A DNA stretch of 64,000 nt from Sphingomonas sp. HMP9. Its GTDB lineage: Bacteria > Pseudomonadota > Alphaproteobacteria > Sphingomonadales > Sphingomonadaceae. Below the pieces are notes generated by a model. That model was not told the origin of the DNA, made no database searches, and saw only the letters and a list, made by a program, of their open reading frames with translations. Below are positions 1 to 9,638 of the stretch, in pieces. How positions within the stretch are numbered: the stretch's first letter is position 1; every line of letters starts with the position of its first letter. The stretch covers positions 1,392,501 to 1,456,500 of the forward strand of contig NZ_AP022673.1 in assembly GCF_013374115.1 (NCBI RefSeq). Reading direction: 5' to 3'. The position numbers and the translations under genes are program-made.

Positions 1-1
1 G

Positions 2-1111
2 GACTGGGCCATCCTGGGCGGCGAACGGGTGAAGCTGCAGGCAGCGCACACCAAGCTGTCGCACAGCCGGGCGTTCATCGTGCGAGCGTATCCGCTCCAG
101 ACCCACGAGATGCTGTTCGATGCGCACCAGCATGCCTTTCGGGTGCTGGGCGGAGTGCCGCGGCGCGGGATCTACGACAACATGAAGACCGCGGTCGACC
201 GTATCGGCACGGGCAAGGCGCGGCAGGTCAACGCGCGGTTCGCGGCGATGGCGAGCCACTATTTGTTCGAACCCGAATTCTGCAATCCGGCATCGGGCTG
301 GGAGAAAGGTCAGGTTGAGAAGAACGTCCAGGATGCGCGTCGCCGGCTGTGGCAGCGACTGCCCGAACTTTCCGACATTGCTGCGCTCAACGCATGGCTG
401 GAAGAGCAGTGTATCGCACAGTGGGCACAGATTCCGCACGGCAACCTTCCCGGCACCGTTGCCGAGGTATGGGCGCAAGAAGTGGCGGACCTGATGAAAC
501 CGGGGCGCCCGTTTGATGGCTTCGTCGAACATACCAAGCGGGTATCGCCGACCTGCCTCGTGCATTTCGACCGCAACCGTTACAGCGTCCCGGCTTCCTT
601 CGCGAACCGGCCGGTGAGCCTGCGGATCTACCCTGAGCGCATCGTCGTGGTCGCGGAAGGGCGCAGGGTGTGCGAGCACGCCCGGGTGATCGACCGGGCG
701 CACAGCTCGCCAGGACGGACTATCTACGACTGGCGCCATTATCTGGCGGTGGTTCAGCGCAAGCCGGGTGCCATGCGAAATGGTGCGCCCTTTACCGAAT
801 TGCCCGACGCCTTTCGGAAATTGCGCGAGCGATTGCTCAAGCACGCGGGCGGCGACCGGGAGATGGTCGATATCCTGGCACTGGTGCTCCAGCACGACGA
901 ACAAGCGGTGCTGTGCGCGGTCGAACTAGCGCTCGAGGCCGGCGTCGCCACTAAAACCCACATTCTCAACATCCTGCATCGGCTGGTCGACGGCAAGACC
1001 GCCAGCGTCACGCCCATCGATGCCCCACAGGCGCTCGTCCTGCGACGTGAACCCCAAGCCGATGTCGGCCGCTACGACACGCTTATGAAGGAGGTGCGCC
1101 ATGCGTCATGA
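2..1111 (+). CDS. istA: IS21-family transposase IstA, 5'-truncated by window edge
   Basis: C-terminal part of the DDE transposase that, with IstB, carries out cut-and-paste transposition of IS21-type elements. The frame is already open at base 2 ([12 protein letters not shown]...), so the start lies upstream of the window. The stretches [10 protein letters not shown] and [11 protein letters not shown] carry the second Asp and the Glu of the DDE catalytic triad, and a C-terminal beta-rich Mu-transposase-like region follows ([20 protein letters not shown]). The gene overlaps istB by 11 bp, the translational coupling usual in this family. The visible frame is intact. Confidence 0.9.
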   Translation, partial: DWAILGGERVKLQAAHTKLSHSRAFIVRAYPLQTHEMLFDAHQHAFRVLGGVPRRGIYDNMKTAVDRIGTGKARQVNARFAAMASHYLFEPEFCNPASGWEKGQVEKNVQDARRRLWQRLPELSDIAALNAWLEEQCIAQWAQIPHGNLPGTVAEVWAQEVADLMKPGRPFDGFVEHTKRVSPTCLVHFDRNRYSVPASFANRPVSLRIYPERIVVVAEGRRVCEHARVIDRAHSSPGRTIYDWRHYLAVVQRKPGAMRNGAPFTELPDAFRKLRERLLKHAGGDREMVDILALVLQHDEQAVLCAVELALEAGVATKTHILNILHRLVDGKTASVTPIDAPQALVLRREPQADVGRYDTLMKEVRHAS

Positions 1112-1880
1112 TCCCGCCAGCGCCGCGGTCGTTGTCATGCTGCGCGATCTTCGCATGTACGGCATGGCCCAGGCCGTAGGCGACCTCATCGAACAAGGCG
1201 CGCCTGCCTTCGATGCGGCCGTTCCCATCCTGTCTCAGCTGCTCAAGGCCGAGATGGCGGAGCGCGAAGTCAGATCCATCGCCTACCAGATCAAGGCTGC
1301 AAAGCTGCCGGCGTACAAGGATCTGACCGGCTTCGATTTTACCTCCGCCGAAGTCGACGAGACCATGGTTCGCCAACTCCATCAGGGCGATTTCATCGAC
1401 GGCGCCGATAACGTCGTCCTGATTGGTGGCCCCGGCACCGGCAAGACGCACATCGCTACCGCGCTCGCTGTGCAGGCCATCGAGCACCGGCGCCGGAAGG
1501 TCCGGTTTTTTGCCACCGTCGACCTGGTCAACGCGCTCGAGCAGGAGAAAGCCATGAACAAGGCCGGGCAGCTCGCCGAGCGCCTGCTTCGCCTCGATCT
1601 CGTCGTCCTCGACGAGCTGGGCTACCTGCCGTTCAGTTCCTCGGGCGGCGCCATGCTGTTCCACCTGCTCAGCAAACTCTACGAGCAGACCAGCGTCATC
1701 ATCACCACGAACCTCAGCTTCAGCGAATGGGCCGGCGTCTTCGGCGACGCCAAGATGACAACCGCGCTCCTCGACCGCCTTACCCACCATTGCCACATCG
1801 TCGAGACCGGCAACGACAGCTTCCGGTTCCGCGTCCGGTCCGAGGCCGACAAACCGAAAAAGGACAAAGCCTCACCTTGA
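1101..1880 (+). CDS. istB: IS21-family helper ATPase IstB
   Basis: 259-residue AAA+ ATPase that assists IstA in target capture and transposition. Walker A is GGPGTGKTH at about residues 111-119 and Walker B is [10 protein letters not shown] at about 170. Length and domain order are normal for IstB. The start follows the AAGGAGGTGCGCC ribosome-binding site at the end of istA. It differs clearly in sequence from the IstB of the neighbouring element (2403-3143), so the two elements are separate arrivals. Confidence 0.93.
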   Translation: MRHDPASAAVVVMLRDLRMYGMAQAVGDLIEQGAPAFDAAVPILSQLLKAEMAEREVRSIAYQIKAAKLPAYKDLTGFDFTSAEVDETMVRQLHQGDFIDGADNVVLIGGPGTGKTHIATALAVQAIEHRRRKVRFFATVDLVNALEQEKAMNKAGQLAERLLRLDLVVLDELGYLPFSSSGGAMLFHLLSKLYEQTSVIITTNLSFSEWAGVFGDAKMTTALLDRLTHHCHIVETGNDSFRFRVRSEADKPKKDKASP

Positions 1881-1918
1881 CCCGCAACCCCGCGGGCATG
1901 ACATGAACCCTTCGACGC

Positions 1919-1968
1919 GGGTCACTTCTCGATGAAAACTCCGGGTCAACTCTCAGTGAAAATCAACA
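1919..1968 (+). repeat. right-end terminal repeats of the IS21 element
   Basis: Two tandem imperfect copies of GGGTCA-N-TCTC-N-TGAAAA lie here, the second ending in TCAACA at the junction with host DNA. Multiple terminal repeats that bind the transposase are typical of IS21-family ends. Confidence 0.75.
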
Positions 1969-2277
1969 GTTATGCGCCTTGGATCGCTTCATGCGCTCCT
2001 TGGGGATCGTCCACACGGCGTTCTCGAAGTCGACCTCGTCCCAGACCGCATCCTGCAGCTCGCTCTTGCGCACCATTGTCAGCAGGAAGAGGCGCATCCC
2101 GAGTCGGATCGTTGGCAGCGTCGCCACATGGTCGAGCTGCTTGAGCATCACGCGAATTTCTGTCGGCGACAGCGAACGGTCCTTTGGAACGAACGTCGCG
2201 ATCGAGGCGGGTCCGACATCGTCGGCCGGATTGGCCACCTTCTCGCCGTGCAAGATCGCAAACCCGTAGATCTGCTT
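1969..2277 (-). pseudogene. tyrosine integrase, middle fragment (P4 type)
   Basis: Continuation of the integrase begun at 4876-5389. Read on the minus strand across the excised IS, the protein runs ...RDILKQI|YGFAILHGEKVANPADD..., an intact frame. This piece covers the end of the core-binding domain and the beginning of the catalytic domain, including TMVRKSEL with the first catalytic Arg. It stops at KRSKAHN, where the first IS21 element sits, so the HxxR box and the nucleophilic Tyr are displaced to beyond the left edge or lost. The gene is dead as it stands. Confidence 0.88.
2268..2277. repeat. target-site duplication, left copy
   Basis: The 10-mer AGATCTGCTT at 2268-2277 is repeated directly at 4876-4885, flanking the IS21-family element exactly. 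One copy restores the integrase reading frame. Confidence 0.88.
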
Positions 2278-2350
2278 GCTGATTCCGACGAAGTCGCCCC
2301 CCGTTTCCGAGATGATCGCGCCCCCTGATTCCGAGATGATGTCGCCCCCC
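2278..2350. repeat. left-end multiple terminal repeats of second IS21 element
   Basis: Three spaced copies of TTCCGA-N-GA-N-TCGC-N-CCCC (starting near 2283, 2315 and 2331) are mirrored at the right end. Confidence 0.75.
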
Positions 2351-2402
2351 GGAAGCGGGGCCTTGTCGGCAATGATCGTTGTTGTTTCGTTCGGTGCTTA
2401 CG

Positions 2403-3143
2403 TCAAGCGATCTGGCTGGTTTTCGCACGCCGCATGCTATCGCCATCGAGGTCGAGCCGATGGGCGTTGTGGACGAGGCGATCGAGGATCGCGTCGGCAT
2501 AGGTCGGATCCGCGATCACCTGATGCCAACTGGCGATGGGCAGCTGGCTGGTAACGATCGTCGAGCGCCGCCCGTAGCGTTCTTCGAGGATCTCGAGCAG
2601 ATCGTGGCGCGCGAGTGCGTCGAGCGGCTCCAGGCCCCAGTCGTCGAGGATGAGTAGCTGCACGCCGCCGAGCTTTCGCAGCAAGCGTTCGTGACGACCA
2701 TCCCCGCGGGCAAGCGCGAGGCTGGTGAACAGCTTGGGGACGCGCTGATAGAGCACCGAGCGATCGTCGCGGCAGGCCTTGTGACCAAGCGCGCAGGCAA
2801 GCCAGCTCTTACCGACCCCGGTGGGTCCGGTGATGACCAGATTGTCGTGTGCGGCGATCCAGTCGCCGACCACGAGCTTCACGACCAGCGCGCGGTCGAG
2901 CCCGCGGGGTTTGCGATAATCGATGTCCTCGGGCGAGGCCTGATGGCGCAGCTTGGCGAACCGCAGCCTGGCGGCAAGCTTGCGATCGTGGCGGACACCC
3001 CATTCGCGGTCGAGGAGGAGTGCCAGCCATTCGGGATGGGTAAGCCGATCCGCTTCGGCATTGGTGGCAAGTTCGTCAAACGCCCTGGCCATACCGGCCA
3101 GGCCCATTTCGTTCAGCCGATCAAGGGTCGGATGTGCGAGCAT
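2403..3143 (-). CDS. istB: IS21-family helper ATPase IstB
   Basis: 246-residue AAA+ ATPase partner of the IstA encoded immediately upstream. Walker A is TGPTGVGKSW and Walker B is LLILDDWGLEPL. I chose the ATG at 3143 because GAAAGGAAC sits just upstream and the protein then starts MLAHPTLDRLNEMGLAGMA, a normal IstB N-terminus; the open frame extends 62 codons further upstream without such features. Only 13 bp separate it from the istA stop. Confidence 0.93.
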   Translation of the reverse strand: MLAHPTLDRLNEMGLAGMARAFDELATNAEADRLTHPEWLALLLDREWGVRHDRKLAARLRFAKLRHQASPEDIDYRKPRGLDRALVVKLVVGDWIAAHDNLVITGPTGVGKSWLACALGHKACRDDRSVLYQRVPKLFTSLALARGDGRHERLLRKLGGVQLLILDDWGLEPLDALARHDLLEILEERYGRRSTIVTSQLPIASWHQVIADPTYADAILDRLVHNAHRLDLDGDSMRRAKTSQIA

Positions 3144-3156
3144 CGTCGTGTTCCTT

Positions 3157-4707
3157 TCAGTGATAATAGCGTGAGCCCCGGATGTTGGGATGATCGACCG
3201 GCGGGCTCTCAACCGGAGGCGATGACGGGATCTGGTCGAGGTTCTTGTCGAGGATCGATCTGACCGAGCCGTAGGTGAGCGCACCGATATCGAGCGCGCG
3301 CGAACAAGCCGCTTCGATCCGCTTGGCACCGAAGCTGCGCGTCATGCGCATGATGCCCATACAGGCCCGGAAGCCCTGCTCGGGATGGCGCCGTTCGACG
3401 AGGATCTTCTCGCACAGCAATGCCGTACATGGCCCGATCGCGGTCGCATCGCGCGCGATCCGCTCCACGGTCCAGTCGGCAAAGCGCCGGTGCGACGAGG
3501 GCATATGCTCCGGGATCGTGGTATGGCGGCCATTGCCCGAGCCGCGCATGTGCGCGGCGATCCGCTCGCCCTTGTGGAACAGCTCGATGGTCGCCGCGGT
3601 GATCCGCGCTTCGATCGGCTCGCGTGCGAAGCGGTATGGGACGGAGTAATAATGCCGCTCGATCTCGACGTGATAATCGAGTCCCGCGCGCCTGCGCCGC
3701 CATTCGGCGTAGACATAGGGCTCGGCTGGCAGCGGCTTCAGCGCGGGCCGGTCGATCTCTTCGAACAACTGACGACGCGTCTGCCCAACCCGGCGCAGCA
3801 CGCGCCGATCGTTCAGCTCGGCAAGCAACCCGGCGATCGCGGCGTTCAGTTCGGCCAGGCTGTAGAAGATCCGACGCCGAAGGCGTCCGAACAGCCAGCG
3901 CTCGACGATCAGCACGGCAGCTTCTACCTTTGCCTTATCGCGCGGGCGGCGCGGCCGCGTCGGCAGCACCGTGCTGTCGTAATGCGCCGCCATCTCGGCA
4001 TAGCTGCGGTTGACCTGCGGATCGTAAAGACAAGCCTTGATCACCGCGACCTTCGCATTGTCGGGCACGAACAGCGCCGGCGCACCGCCGAACATTGCGA
4101 GCGCGCGCGTGTGCGCCGCCAGCCAGTCGGGCAGCGTCTCGGTCCAGCTTCCCTCGGCATAGGTCAGGCTGGACGCCCCCAGCACCGCCACGAAGATATG
4201 CGCGTCACGCACTTCGCCCGTCAGTCGGTCGATCACCACCGCGATCTTGTCGCCCGCATAATCGACGAACAGCTTGTCACCCGGCGCATGGTTCTGCCGC
4301 ATCGTAACCGGCAGCTTCATCGCCCAGCCGCGATACAGGTCGCAGAATCGGCTGTAGCGATAGCCGGTCGGATGCTCGGCGATATACTCGTCCCACAACA
4401 CCTGCAGCGTGACATGTTTGCGCTTCAGCTCGCGATGAACTTGCGCCCAGTCGGGTTCGGGACAGCGGCGGTGGCCGGTCTTCTTGCCCGCATCGCGGTA
4501 AAGTGATGCCTCCAGCGCAGCATCGCCGAGCGTCTCGTCCAGCGGCCATCTCAGTCCCGCATCCGCGACACGCTTCAAGGTCGCCCGCACCGTCGAGGGC
4601 ACCGCACCCACGCGCAGCGATATCGCCTTGTATCCCAGCTCCTGTTCGAACCGGTATCTCATCATCTCGCGGACACGTCGCATACTCACCCTTCCCGCCG
4701 GCATCAT
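3157..4707 (-). CDS. istA: IS21-family transposase IstA
   Basis: 516-residue DDE transposase. The N-terminal helix-turn-helix is visible around YKAISLRVGAVPSTVRATL. The catalytic region includes LFVDYAGDKIAVV (first Asp), ALFVPDNAKVAVI (second Asp) and PRRPRDKAKVEAAV (Glu). The C-terminal domain contains DYHVEIERHYYSVPYRF. The length is full for the family. It pairs with IstB at 2403-3143 and appears intact. Confidence 0.94.
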   Translation of the reverse strand: MMPAGRVSMRRVREMMRYRFEQELGYKAISLRVGAVPSTVRATLKRVADAGLRWPLDETLGDAALEASLYRDAGKKTGHRRCPEPDWAQVHRELKRKHVTLQVLWDEYIAEHPTGYRYSRFCDLYRGWAMKLPVTMRQNHAPGDKLFVDYAGDKIAVVIDRLTGEVRDAHIFVAVLGASSLTYAEGSWTETLPDWLAAHTRALAMFGGAPALFVPDNAKVAVIKACLYDPQVNRSYAEMAAHYDSTVLPTRPRRPRDKAKVEAAVLIVERWLFGRLRRRIFYSLAELNAAIAGLLAELNDRRVLRRVGQTRRQLFEEIDRPALKPLPAEPYVYAEWRRRRAGLDYHVEIERHYYSVPYRFAREPIEARITAATIELFHKGERIAAHMRGSGNGRHTTIPEHMPSSHRRFADWTVERIARDATAIGPCTALLCEKILVERRHPEQGFRACMGIMRMTRSFGAKRIEAACSRALDIGALTYGSVRSILDKNLDQIPSSPPVESPPVDHPNIRGSRYYH

Positions 4708-4785
4708 TCACTCCTTCGGACAGACCCAAAGGAGCGACGATAACCCTGCCGGCGATCCCGGTCCGACCCACCCCGCAAGGGGGCG

Positions 4786-4875
4786 ACATCATCTCGGAAT
4801 CCGGGGGCGACTATTTCTCGGAATCAGGGGGCGGCATTATTTCGGAATGAGGGGGCGGCTTGCCTCGGAATCAGC
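4786..4875. repeat. right-end multiple terminal repeats of second IS21 element
   Basis: Four copies of GGGGGCG(A/G)C-N-TCGGAATC-type repeats occur in tandem at about 4790, 4806, 4830 and 4850. The outermost forms the inverted repeat with 2278-2288. Confidence 0.75.
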
Positions 4876-5389
4876 AGATCTGCTTAAGGATGTCGCGGAC
4901 ATGGATCGCAGTCGCCGGAGCGCCGCGATCGACGATCTTACCGCAGTGGGCGCGCAGGTCATCCGGCGTAATTTCTGTCAGCAGCCGATTCTTCCAGACT
5001 GGGAGAAGCTCTCGTTCGAAGATCGAACGCCGCATCGCGCGGGTGCTGTCCGCCATCGGTGCCTTCACCAACCAGCGCTCACCAAATTCACCGAAGCTCT
5101 TCGCCTCCTTGATCCGGCGTTTGTCGCGTTGCTTTTCCTGGGCCGGGGACCTGCCTTCAAAGACTGCACGCTTGGCGTCGATCGTCGCTTCACGGGCTCG
5201 CGCGAGCGACAAGCCGGAGGGACCGTACTTCCCGAGCGTCAGCGTCTCACGCCGCCCATGCAGCCGGTAGTCCAGCCGAAACGTCAATGTCCCCGAGGTT
5301 GAGACTTGAACATAAAGGCCGTCACGGTCCGTGACCTTGTAGGCTTTTTCCCGTGGTTTCAGGTTCTTAAGGGCAACATCGGTGAGCAT
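4876..5389 (-). pseudogene. tyrosine integrase, N-terminal fragment (P4 type)
   Basis: N-terminal piece of a P4-type integrase. It begins MLTDVALKNLKPREKAYKV, the arm-binding (DUF4102-like) domain, followed by DGLYVQV and LTLGKYGPSGLSLARAR, then the core-binding domain to KQI at the IS boundary. The ATG at 5389 is preceded by GAGGAGG. It is cut by the IS21 element at 2278-4875 and continues at 1969-2277. It points away from guaA with its start 293 bp from the guaA stop, the usual placement of an integrase next to its attachment site, so the original element extended leftwards out of the window. Confidence 0.9.
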
Positions 5390-5409
5390 ACCGACCTCCT
5401 CTACGCAAA

Positions 5410-5555
5410 ATACCGTCAGGCGATTTTCGGCCATTTTCACCGACATTATCGCTTGATTTACAATGGGTTAGTGCGGAAAAAATACCGTCACTGGCTTCAA
5501 TACCTCTGACGGTATCGCCAGATTAGGCCAAGTGCAAGTTTGCCGGATACCGTCA
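5410..5555. promoter_or_regulatory. four ATACCGTCA repeats between integrase and guaA
   Basis: The 9-mer ATACCGTCA occurs at 5410-5418, 5482-5490 and 5547-5555, and inverted (TGACGGTAT) at 5507-5515. The middle pair forms an inverted repeat around a 16-bp spacer. Position between the integrase start and the guaA end suits arm-type integrase sites or an operator; which one is inference. Confidence 0.6.
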
Positions 5556-5681
5556 CGCATGACGCCAGGGCCAACCGCTGCTCCGCGATTGACCCCGATA
5601 GATAACGTAAGATAATCTTTTTATTTCAGTGCCTTGATGCAGCAATGCCGATTGATCGCGATAGCCAAAAATAGCCCCGAA

Positions 5682-7238
5682 TCATTCCCACTCGATCGTG
5701 CCGGGCGGCTTCGACGTATAGTCGTACGTCACCCGGTTGATGCCCTTCACCTCGTTGATGATCCGGGTCGCGACGCGCGGCAGGAAGTCGCCGGGGAACT
5801 GGAACGCCTGCGCGGTCATGCCGTCGGTCGAGGTGACGGCGCGCAGCGCCAGCACGTTGTCATAGGTGCGGCCATCGCCCATCACGCCGACGCTGCGCAC
5901 CGGAAGAAGCACCGCGAACGCCTGCCAGATCGTGTCGTACAGCCCCGCCGCGCGGATCTCCTCGAGATAGATCGCGTCGGCTTTCCGCAGGATGTCGCAA
6001 CGTTCCTTGGTGACCTCGCCGGGAATGCGGATCGCGAGGCCAGGCCCTGGGAACGGGTGACGGCCGACGAAGATCTCGGGGAGCCCCAGCTCACGACCCA
6101 GCACGCGGACCTCGTCCTTGAACAGCTCGCGCAACGGCTCGACGAGCTTCATGTTCATGCGCTCGGGCAGACCACCGACATTGTGGTGGCTCTTGATCGT
6201 CACCGACGGACCGCCAGTGAAGCTGACGCTCTCGATCACGTCGGGATATAGCGTCCCCTGCGCGAGAAACTCCGCACCGCCGAGCTTCTTCGCCTCGGTA
6301 TCGAACACGTCGATGAAGGTCTTGCCGATGAACTTGCGCTTCAGCTCGGGGTCGGTGATCCCGGCGAGGCCGCTCAGGAAAAGCTCCTCAACGTTCACGT
6401 GGATCAGCGGGATATTATAGGCGCCGCGGAAGAGGCTGACGACCTGCTCGCTCTCGCCCGCACGCATCAGGCCGTGATCGACATAGACGCAGGTGAGCTG
6501 CTCGCCGATCGCCTCGTGGATCAGCACCGCGGCCACCGCCGAATCGACGCCGCCCGACAGGCCGCAGATCACGCGGCCCTTTCCGACCTGAGCGCGGATT
6601 TCAGCGATCTTGGTTTCGCGGAACTCCGCCATCGTCCAGTCGCCGCTGAGCCCGCAGACGTGGCGCGCGAAGTTCGCGATCAGCTTTCCGCCGTCGGGGG
6701 TGTGGACGACCTCGGGGTGGAACTGCACGCCGTAGAAGCGCCGCGCCTCGTCGGCGACGATCGCATAGGGCGCGCCAGTCGAGGTCGCGACAGGGGTGAA
6801 GCCCGGCGGGATCGCGTCGACCTTGTCGCCGTGGCTCATCCAGACCTGATGGCGCTCGCCCTCCGCCCAGAGGCCGTCGAACAGCGCGCACGCCGACTTG
6901 ACCTCGATGAACGCGCTGCCGAACTCGCCGCCATCGCCCGAGACGATGACGTTGCCGCCGAGCTGCGCGGACATGACCTGCTGACCGTAACAGATGCCGA
7001 GGATCGGTATGCCCGCCTCGAAGAAGCGCTGCGGCACGCGTGGGGAATTCTCCGCGGTGACCGAGGCGGGACCACCCGAGAGGATAATACCCTTTGGCTG
7101 CATCCGGTCGAACGCGGCCTCGGCCGACTGGAAGGGGGCGATCTCGCTATAGACGCCGGCCTCGCGCACGCGGCGGGCGATCAGCTGGGTTACCTGGCTG
7201 CCGAAATCGACGATGAGAATGCTGTCTGGGTGCTCCAT
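5682..7238 (-). CDS. guaA: GMP synthase (glutamine-hydrolysing)
   Basis: Converts XMP to GMP using ATP and glutamine, the last step of de novo guanine nucleotide synthesis; cytoplasmic. The N-terminal class-I glutamine amidotransferase has [15 protein letters not shown] (catalytic Cys83) and [10 protein letters not shown]. The PP-loop ATP-pyrophosphatase motif [10 protein letters not shown] lies near residue 225, and the C-terminal dimerisation domain ends ...PPGTIEWE. At 518 residues the length is normal. The 3' end of guaA is a known insertion site for genomic islands, which fits the broken integrase beginning 293 bp downstream. Confidence 0.97.
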   Translation of the reverse strand: MEHPDSILIVDFGSQVTQLIARRVREAGVYSEIAPFQSAEAAFDRMQPKGIILSGGPASVTAENSPRVPQRFFEAGIPILGICYGQQVMSAQLGGNVIVSGDGGEFGSAFIEVKSACALFDGLWAEGERHQVWMSHGDKVDAIPPGFTPVATSTGAPYAIVADEARRFYGVQFHPEVVHTPDGGKLIANFARHVCGLSGDWTMAEFRETKIAEIRAQVGKGRVICGLSGGVDSAVAAVLIHEAIGEQLTCVYVDHGLMRAGESEQVVSLFRGAYNIPLIHVNVEELFLSGLAGITDPELKRKFIGKTFIDVFDTEAKKLGGAEFLAQGTLYPDVIESVSFTGGPSVTIKSHHNVGGLPERMNMKLVEPLRELFKDEVRVLGRELGLPEIFVGRHPFPGPGLAIRIPGEVTKERCDILRKADAIYLEEIRAAGLYDTIWQAFAVLLPVRSVGVMGDGRTYDNVLALRAVTSTDGMTAQAFQFPGDFLPRVATRIINEVKGINRVTYDYTSKPPGTIEWE

Positions 7239-7274
7239 GTCGGGCGCATAGCCGGATGGGACCCGTAACGAAAG

Positions 7275-7311
7275 AGGCCGCGCCTCCCGGATGGGAAACG
7301 CGGCCTTTTTA
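7275..7311 (-). terminator. hairpin between rplQ and guaA
   Basis: Stem AGGCCGCG (7275-7282) pairs with CGCGGCCT (7299-7306). The best T-run (TTTTT) is on the plus strand; on the minus strand, the direction of rplQ transcription, the tail is TCTTTC, so it may act as a weak terminator of the ribosomal operon. Confidence 0.5.
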
Positions 7312-7324
7312 GTGTCACCCGTTT

Positions 7325-7396
7325 TCCTGCGAACGCAGGAACCCAGGGTAACGGACGATAGCGCTTGTGATCCTAGGCTCCTGCGTTCGCAGGAGA
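7325..7396. repeat. paired intergenic palindromes
   Basis: Two hairpins, TCCTGCGAACGCAGGA at 7325-7340 and CTCCTGCGTTCGCAGGAG at 7379-7396, face each other across 38 bp, each with a CCCAGG/CCTAGG-like arm. They resemble REP/BIME-type repeats of sphingomonads. Located in the 164-bp gap between rplQ and guaA. Confidence 0.65.
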
Positions 7397-7402
7397 ACAG
7401 GC

Positions 7403-7825
7403 TCAGGCCGCTTCGTTGTAATCCTCGTCCGACATCGCCGGACCCGAATCCTGGCCCTTCGCCGAGACGTCGCGGTCGACGAACTCGATGACGGCCATCG
7501 GCGAGGCGTCCGACATGCGGATGCCAGCCTTGATGACGCGGGTGTAACCGCCGTTGCGATCCGCATACCGGGTCGCCAGAACGTCGAACAGCTTGATCAG
7601 CTGTGCGTCGTCGAGCAACCGGCCGTGCGCGAGACGACGGTTGGACAGGCCACCCTTCTTCGCGAGCGTGATCAGCTTCTCGATGTAGGGACGCAGTTCC
7701 TTCGCCTTGGCGACGGTGGTGGTGATCTGCTCGTGCTTGATGAGCGCGGCGCTCATGTTGCGGAACAGAGCAAGACGGTGGGCCGAGGTCCGCTGAAGCT
7801 TACGGCCGCCTACGCGATGGCGCAT
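7403..7825 (-). CDS. rplQ: 50S ribosomal protein L17
   Basis: Large-subunit ribosomal protein. [20 protein letters not shown] at the N-terminus and [10 protein letters not shown] are L17 signatures. At 140 residues it carries the acidic alphaproteobacterial C-terminal extension ending DEDYNEAA. It is last in the leftward rpsM-rpsK-rpoA-rplQ block, separated from rpoA by a 171-bp gap that holds a palindromic repeat. Confidence 0.97.
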   Translation of the reverse strand: MRHRVGGRKLQRTSAHRLALFRNMSAALIKHEQITTTVAKAKELRPYIEKLITLAKKGGLSNRRLAHGRLLDDAQLIKLFDVLATRYADRNGGYTRVIKAGIRMSDASPMAVIEFVDRDVSAKGQDSGPAMSDEDYNEAA

Positions 7826-7902
7826 GTTTAATACCTTTTCGTTCGTTCAGGGGCCGTATGAGGTACCCGGGAGCTGGTGGGGACGGTGGCCCACCCGAAT
7901 AT

Positions 7903-7986
7903 CCGTCATCCCAGCGAAAGCTGGGATCCAGGGTAAAACACGTTCCGTCCGTAACTCTGGATCCTGACTTTCGTCAGGATGACGGA
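7903..7986. repeat. paired intergenic palindromes between rpoA and rplQ
   Basis: CCGTCATCCCAGCGAAAGCTGGGATCC and, inverted, GGATCCTGACTTTCGTCAGGATGACGG form two hairpins in mirror orientation. This is the GTCATCCCAGCGAAAGCTGGGATC-type repeat widespread in alphaproteobacterial intergenic regions. Confidence 0.7.
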
Positions 7987-7996
7987 CGGGAGTGCC

Positions 7997-9067
7997 TTAC
8001 CCCATTATCTCTTGCTCGAGCTTCTTGGCCATCTCTTCGATGTTCTCAGGTGGCCAGCCCGGGATTTCCATACCCAGGCGAAGACCCATCGACGACAACA
8101 CTTCCTTGATTTCGTTCAAGGATTTGCGACCGAAGTTAGGCGTACGCAGCATCTCGGCCTCGGTCTTGCCGACCAGATCGCCGATATAGATGATGTTGTC
8201 GTTCTTGAGGCAGTTCGCCGAACGCACCGACAGCTCCAACTCGTCTACCTTCTTGAGAAGGTACCGGTTGATCTGCTGGGTGTCGCCAGCCGGCTCCGCA
8301 CCACCGGCAGCGGGTGCTGCCTGGCCGATCGGGGCCGACGAACGCGTCACCGACGAATCGTCGAAGTGGACGAACAGCGCGAGCTGGTCCTGGAGGATGC
8401 GACCGGCATAGCCGACTGCGTCTTCCGGGGTGATCGTGCCGTCGGTTTCGATCGTCAGCGTCAGCTTGTCGTAATCCAGGTCCTGACCGACGCGGGTCGG
8501 GTCGACCTTGTACGATACCTGCCGCACCGGCGAGTACAGCGCATCGACCGGGATCAGACCGATCGGCGCATCGGCCGGACGGTTGGCGGCTGCGGGGACA
8601 TAGCCCTTACCGATGTCGGCGGTCAGCTCCATGTTGAGCGTCGCACCCTCATCGAGGTGGCAGATCACGAGATCCTTGTTCATGATCTCGATGTCGCCCG
8701 AGACGGCGATGTCGCCGGCCTTGACTTCACCCGGACCCGTTGCCGAGAGCTGGAGGCGCTTGGGCCCCTCGCCCTGCATGCGGATCGCGATCTGCTTCAC
8801 GTTGAGGACGATGTCGGTCACGTCCTCGCGGACGCCTGCCAGAGACGAGAACTCATGCAGCACGTTCTCGATCTTGATCGAGGTGACGGCCGCGCCCTGC
8901 AGCGACGAGAGCAACACGCGGCGCAGCGCGTTGCCGAGCGTCAGGCCGAAGCCCCGCTCGAGCGGCTCGGCGATGAAAGTCGCCTTGCGCTTGGTGTCGC
9001 CACCAGCCTTTTTCTCCAGGCCGCTGGGCTTCTTGAGTTCCTGCCAGTTCTTTGCGTTGACAGACAC
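7997..9067 (-). CDS. rpoA: DNA-directed RNA polymerase alpha subunit
   Basis: Assembly platform of RNA polymerase. The N-terminal domain has [21 protein letters not shown] near residues 34-54 and the C-terminal helix-hairpin-helix domain has [21 protein letters not shown] and [12 protein letters not shown]. At 356 residues the length is normal. It is located between rpsK and rplQ in the standard alpha-operon order. Confidence 0.98.
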   Translation of the reverse strand: MSVNAKNWQELKKPSGLEKKAGGDTKRKATFIAEPLERGFGLTLGNALRRVLLSSLQGAAVTSIKIENVLHEFSSLAGVREDVTDIVLNVKQIAIRMQGEGPKRLQLSATGPGEVKAGDIAVSGDIEIMNKDLVICHLDEGATLNMELTADIGKGYVPAAANRPADAPIGLIPVDALYSPVRQVSYKVDPTRVGQDLDYDKLTLTIETDGTITPEDAVGYAGRILQDQLALFVHFDDSSVTRSSAPIGQAAPAAGGAEPAGDTQQINRYLLKKVDELELSVRSANCLKNDNIIYIGDLVGKTEAEMLRTPNFGRKSLNEIKEVLSSMGLRLGMEIPGWPPENIEEMAKKLEQEIMG

Positions 9068-9164
9068 ATGCTTCCCCTAATTTGGGGGCCGGCGAACGGG
9101 TGTGTCCGCCGACCAATAAAATACACCCGTGCGGCGCGATCAACCGCGCACGGGAGGCGGAGAA

Positions 9165-9554
9165 TCAGACGCGACGACGCTTCGAAGGGCGCACGCCGTT
9201 GTGCGGGATCGAGGTCACGTCGCGGATCGACGTGATCTGGAAACCGACTGCCTGAAGTGCGCGCAGTGCCGATTCGCGACCCGAGCCGGGGCCCTTGACC
9301 TCGACTTCGATCGTGCGGACGCCGTGCTCGGCGGCCTTCTTGCCGGCGTCTTCCGCTGCGACCTGGGCCGCGTACGGAGTCGACTTGCGCGAGCCCTTGA
9401 AGCCCATTGCGCCGGCCGACGACCACGAGATCGCGTTGCCCTGGGCATCGGTGATCGTGATCATCGTGTTGTTGAAGCTGGCATTCACGTGAGCGACGCC
9501 AGAGGTGATGTTCTTGCGCTCGCGCCGCTTAATGCGCTGAGGTTCGCGTGCCAT
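9165..9554 (-). CDS. rpsK: 30S ribosomal protein S11
   Basis: Small-subunit platform protein. [18 protein letters not shown] at the N-terminal third and the C-terminal [20 protein letters not shown] are diagnostic. 129 residues, full length. It lies 84 bp downstream of rpsM and 97 bp upstream of rpoA on the same strand. Confidence 0.98.
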   Translation of the reverse strand: MAREPQRIKRRERKNITSGVAHVNASFNNTMITITDAQGNAISWSSAGAMGFKGSRKSTPYAAQVAAEDAGKKAAEHGVRTIEVEVKGPGSGRESALRALQAVGFQITSIRDVTSIPHNGVRPSKRRRV

Positions 9555-9638
9555 GGTGTATTTCCTGACCTGTATCTGCGTGACGCCGGGCGGCCCGTTG
9601 GGACCAGCGCCGGCGGAGTAATCCCTTGAAAAAGTGGA

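Larger units (their letters stand above)
1..1968 (+). mobile_element. IS21-family insertion sequence, left end outside the window
   Basis: The istA-istB gene pair is followed by a short terminal repeat array ending at 1968, where the sequence turns abruptly into a broken phage-type integrase gene. The end reads as an IS21-type terminus (TGTTGATTTTCACTGAGAG on the minus strand). The left end lies before the window, so the target duplication cannot be checked here. It differs in sequence from the second IS21-family element 300 bp to the right. Confidence 0.9.
2278..4875 (-). mobile_element. complete IS21-family element inside an integrase gene
   Basis: 2,598 bp bounded by perfect 11-bp inverted repeats (GCTGATTCCGA at 2278-2288 and its complement at 4865-4875) and a 10-bp target duplication. 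It carries istA and istB on the minus strand, both intact, so it is potentially active. It interrupts the integrase whose other pieces are at 1969-2277 and 4876-5389. Confidence 0.93.

Noticed and set aside
7979..9235. 418-codon plus-strand frame opposite rpoA
   Set aside because: Arg/Asp/His-rich composition of an antisense shadow; rpoA is certain on the other strand.
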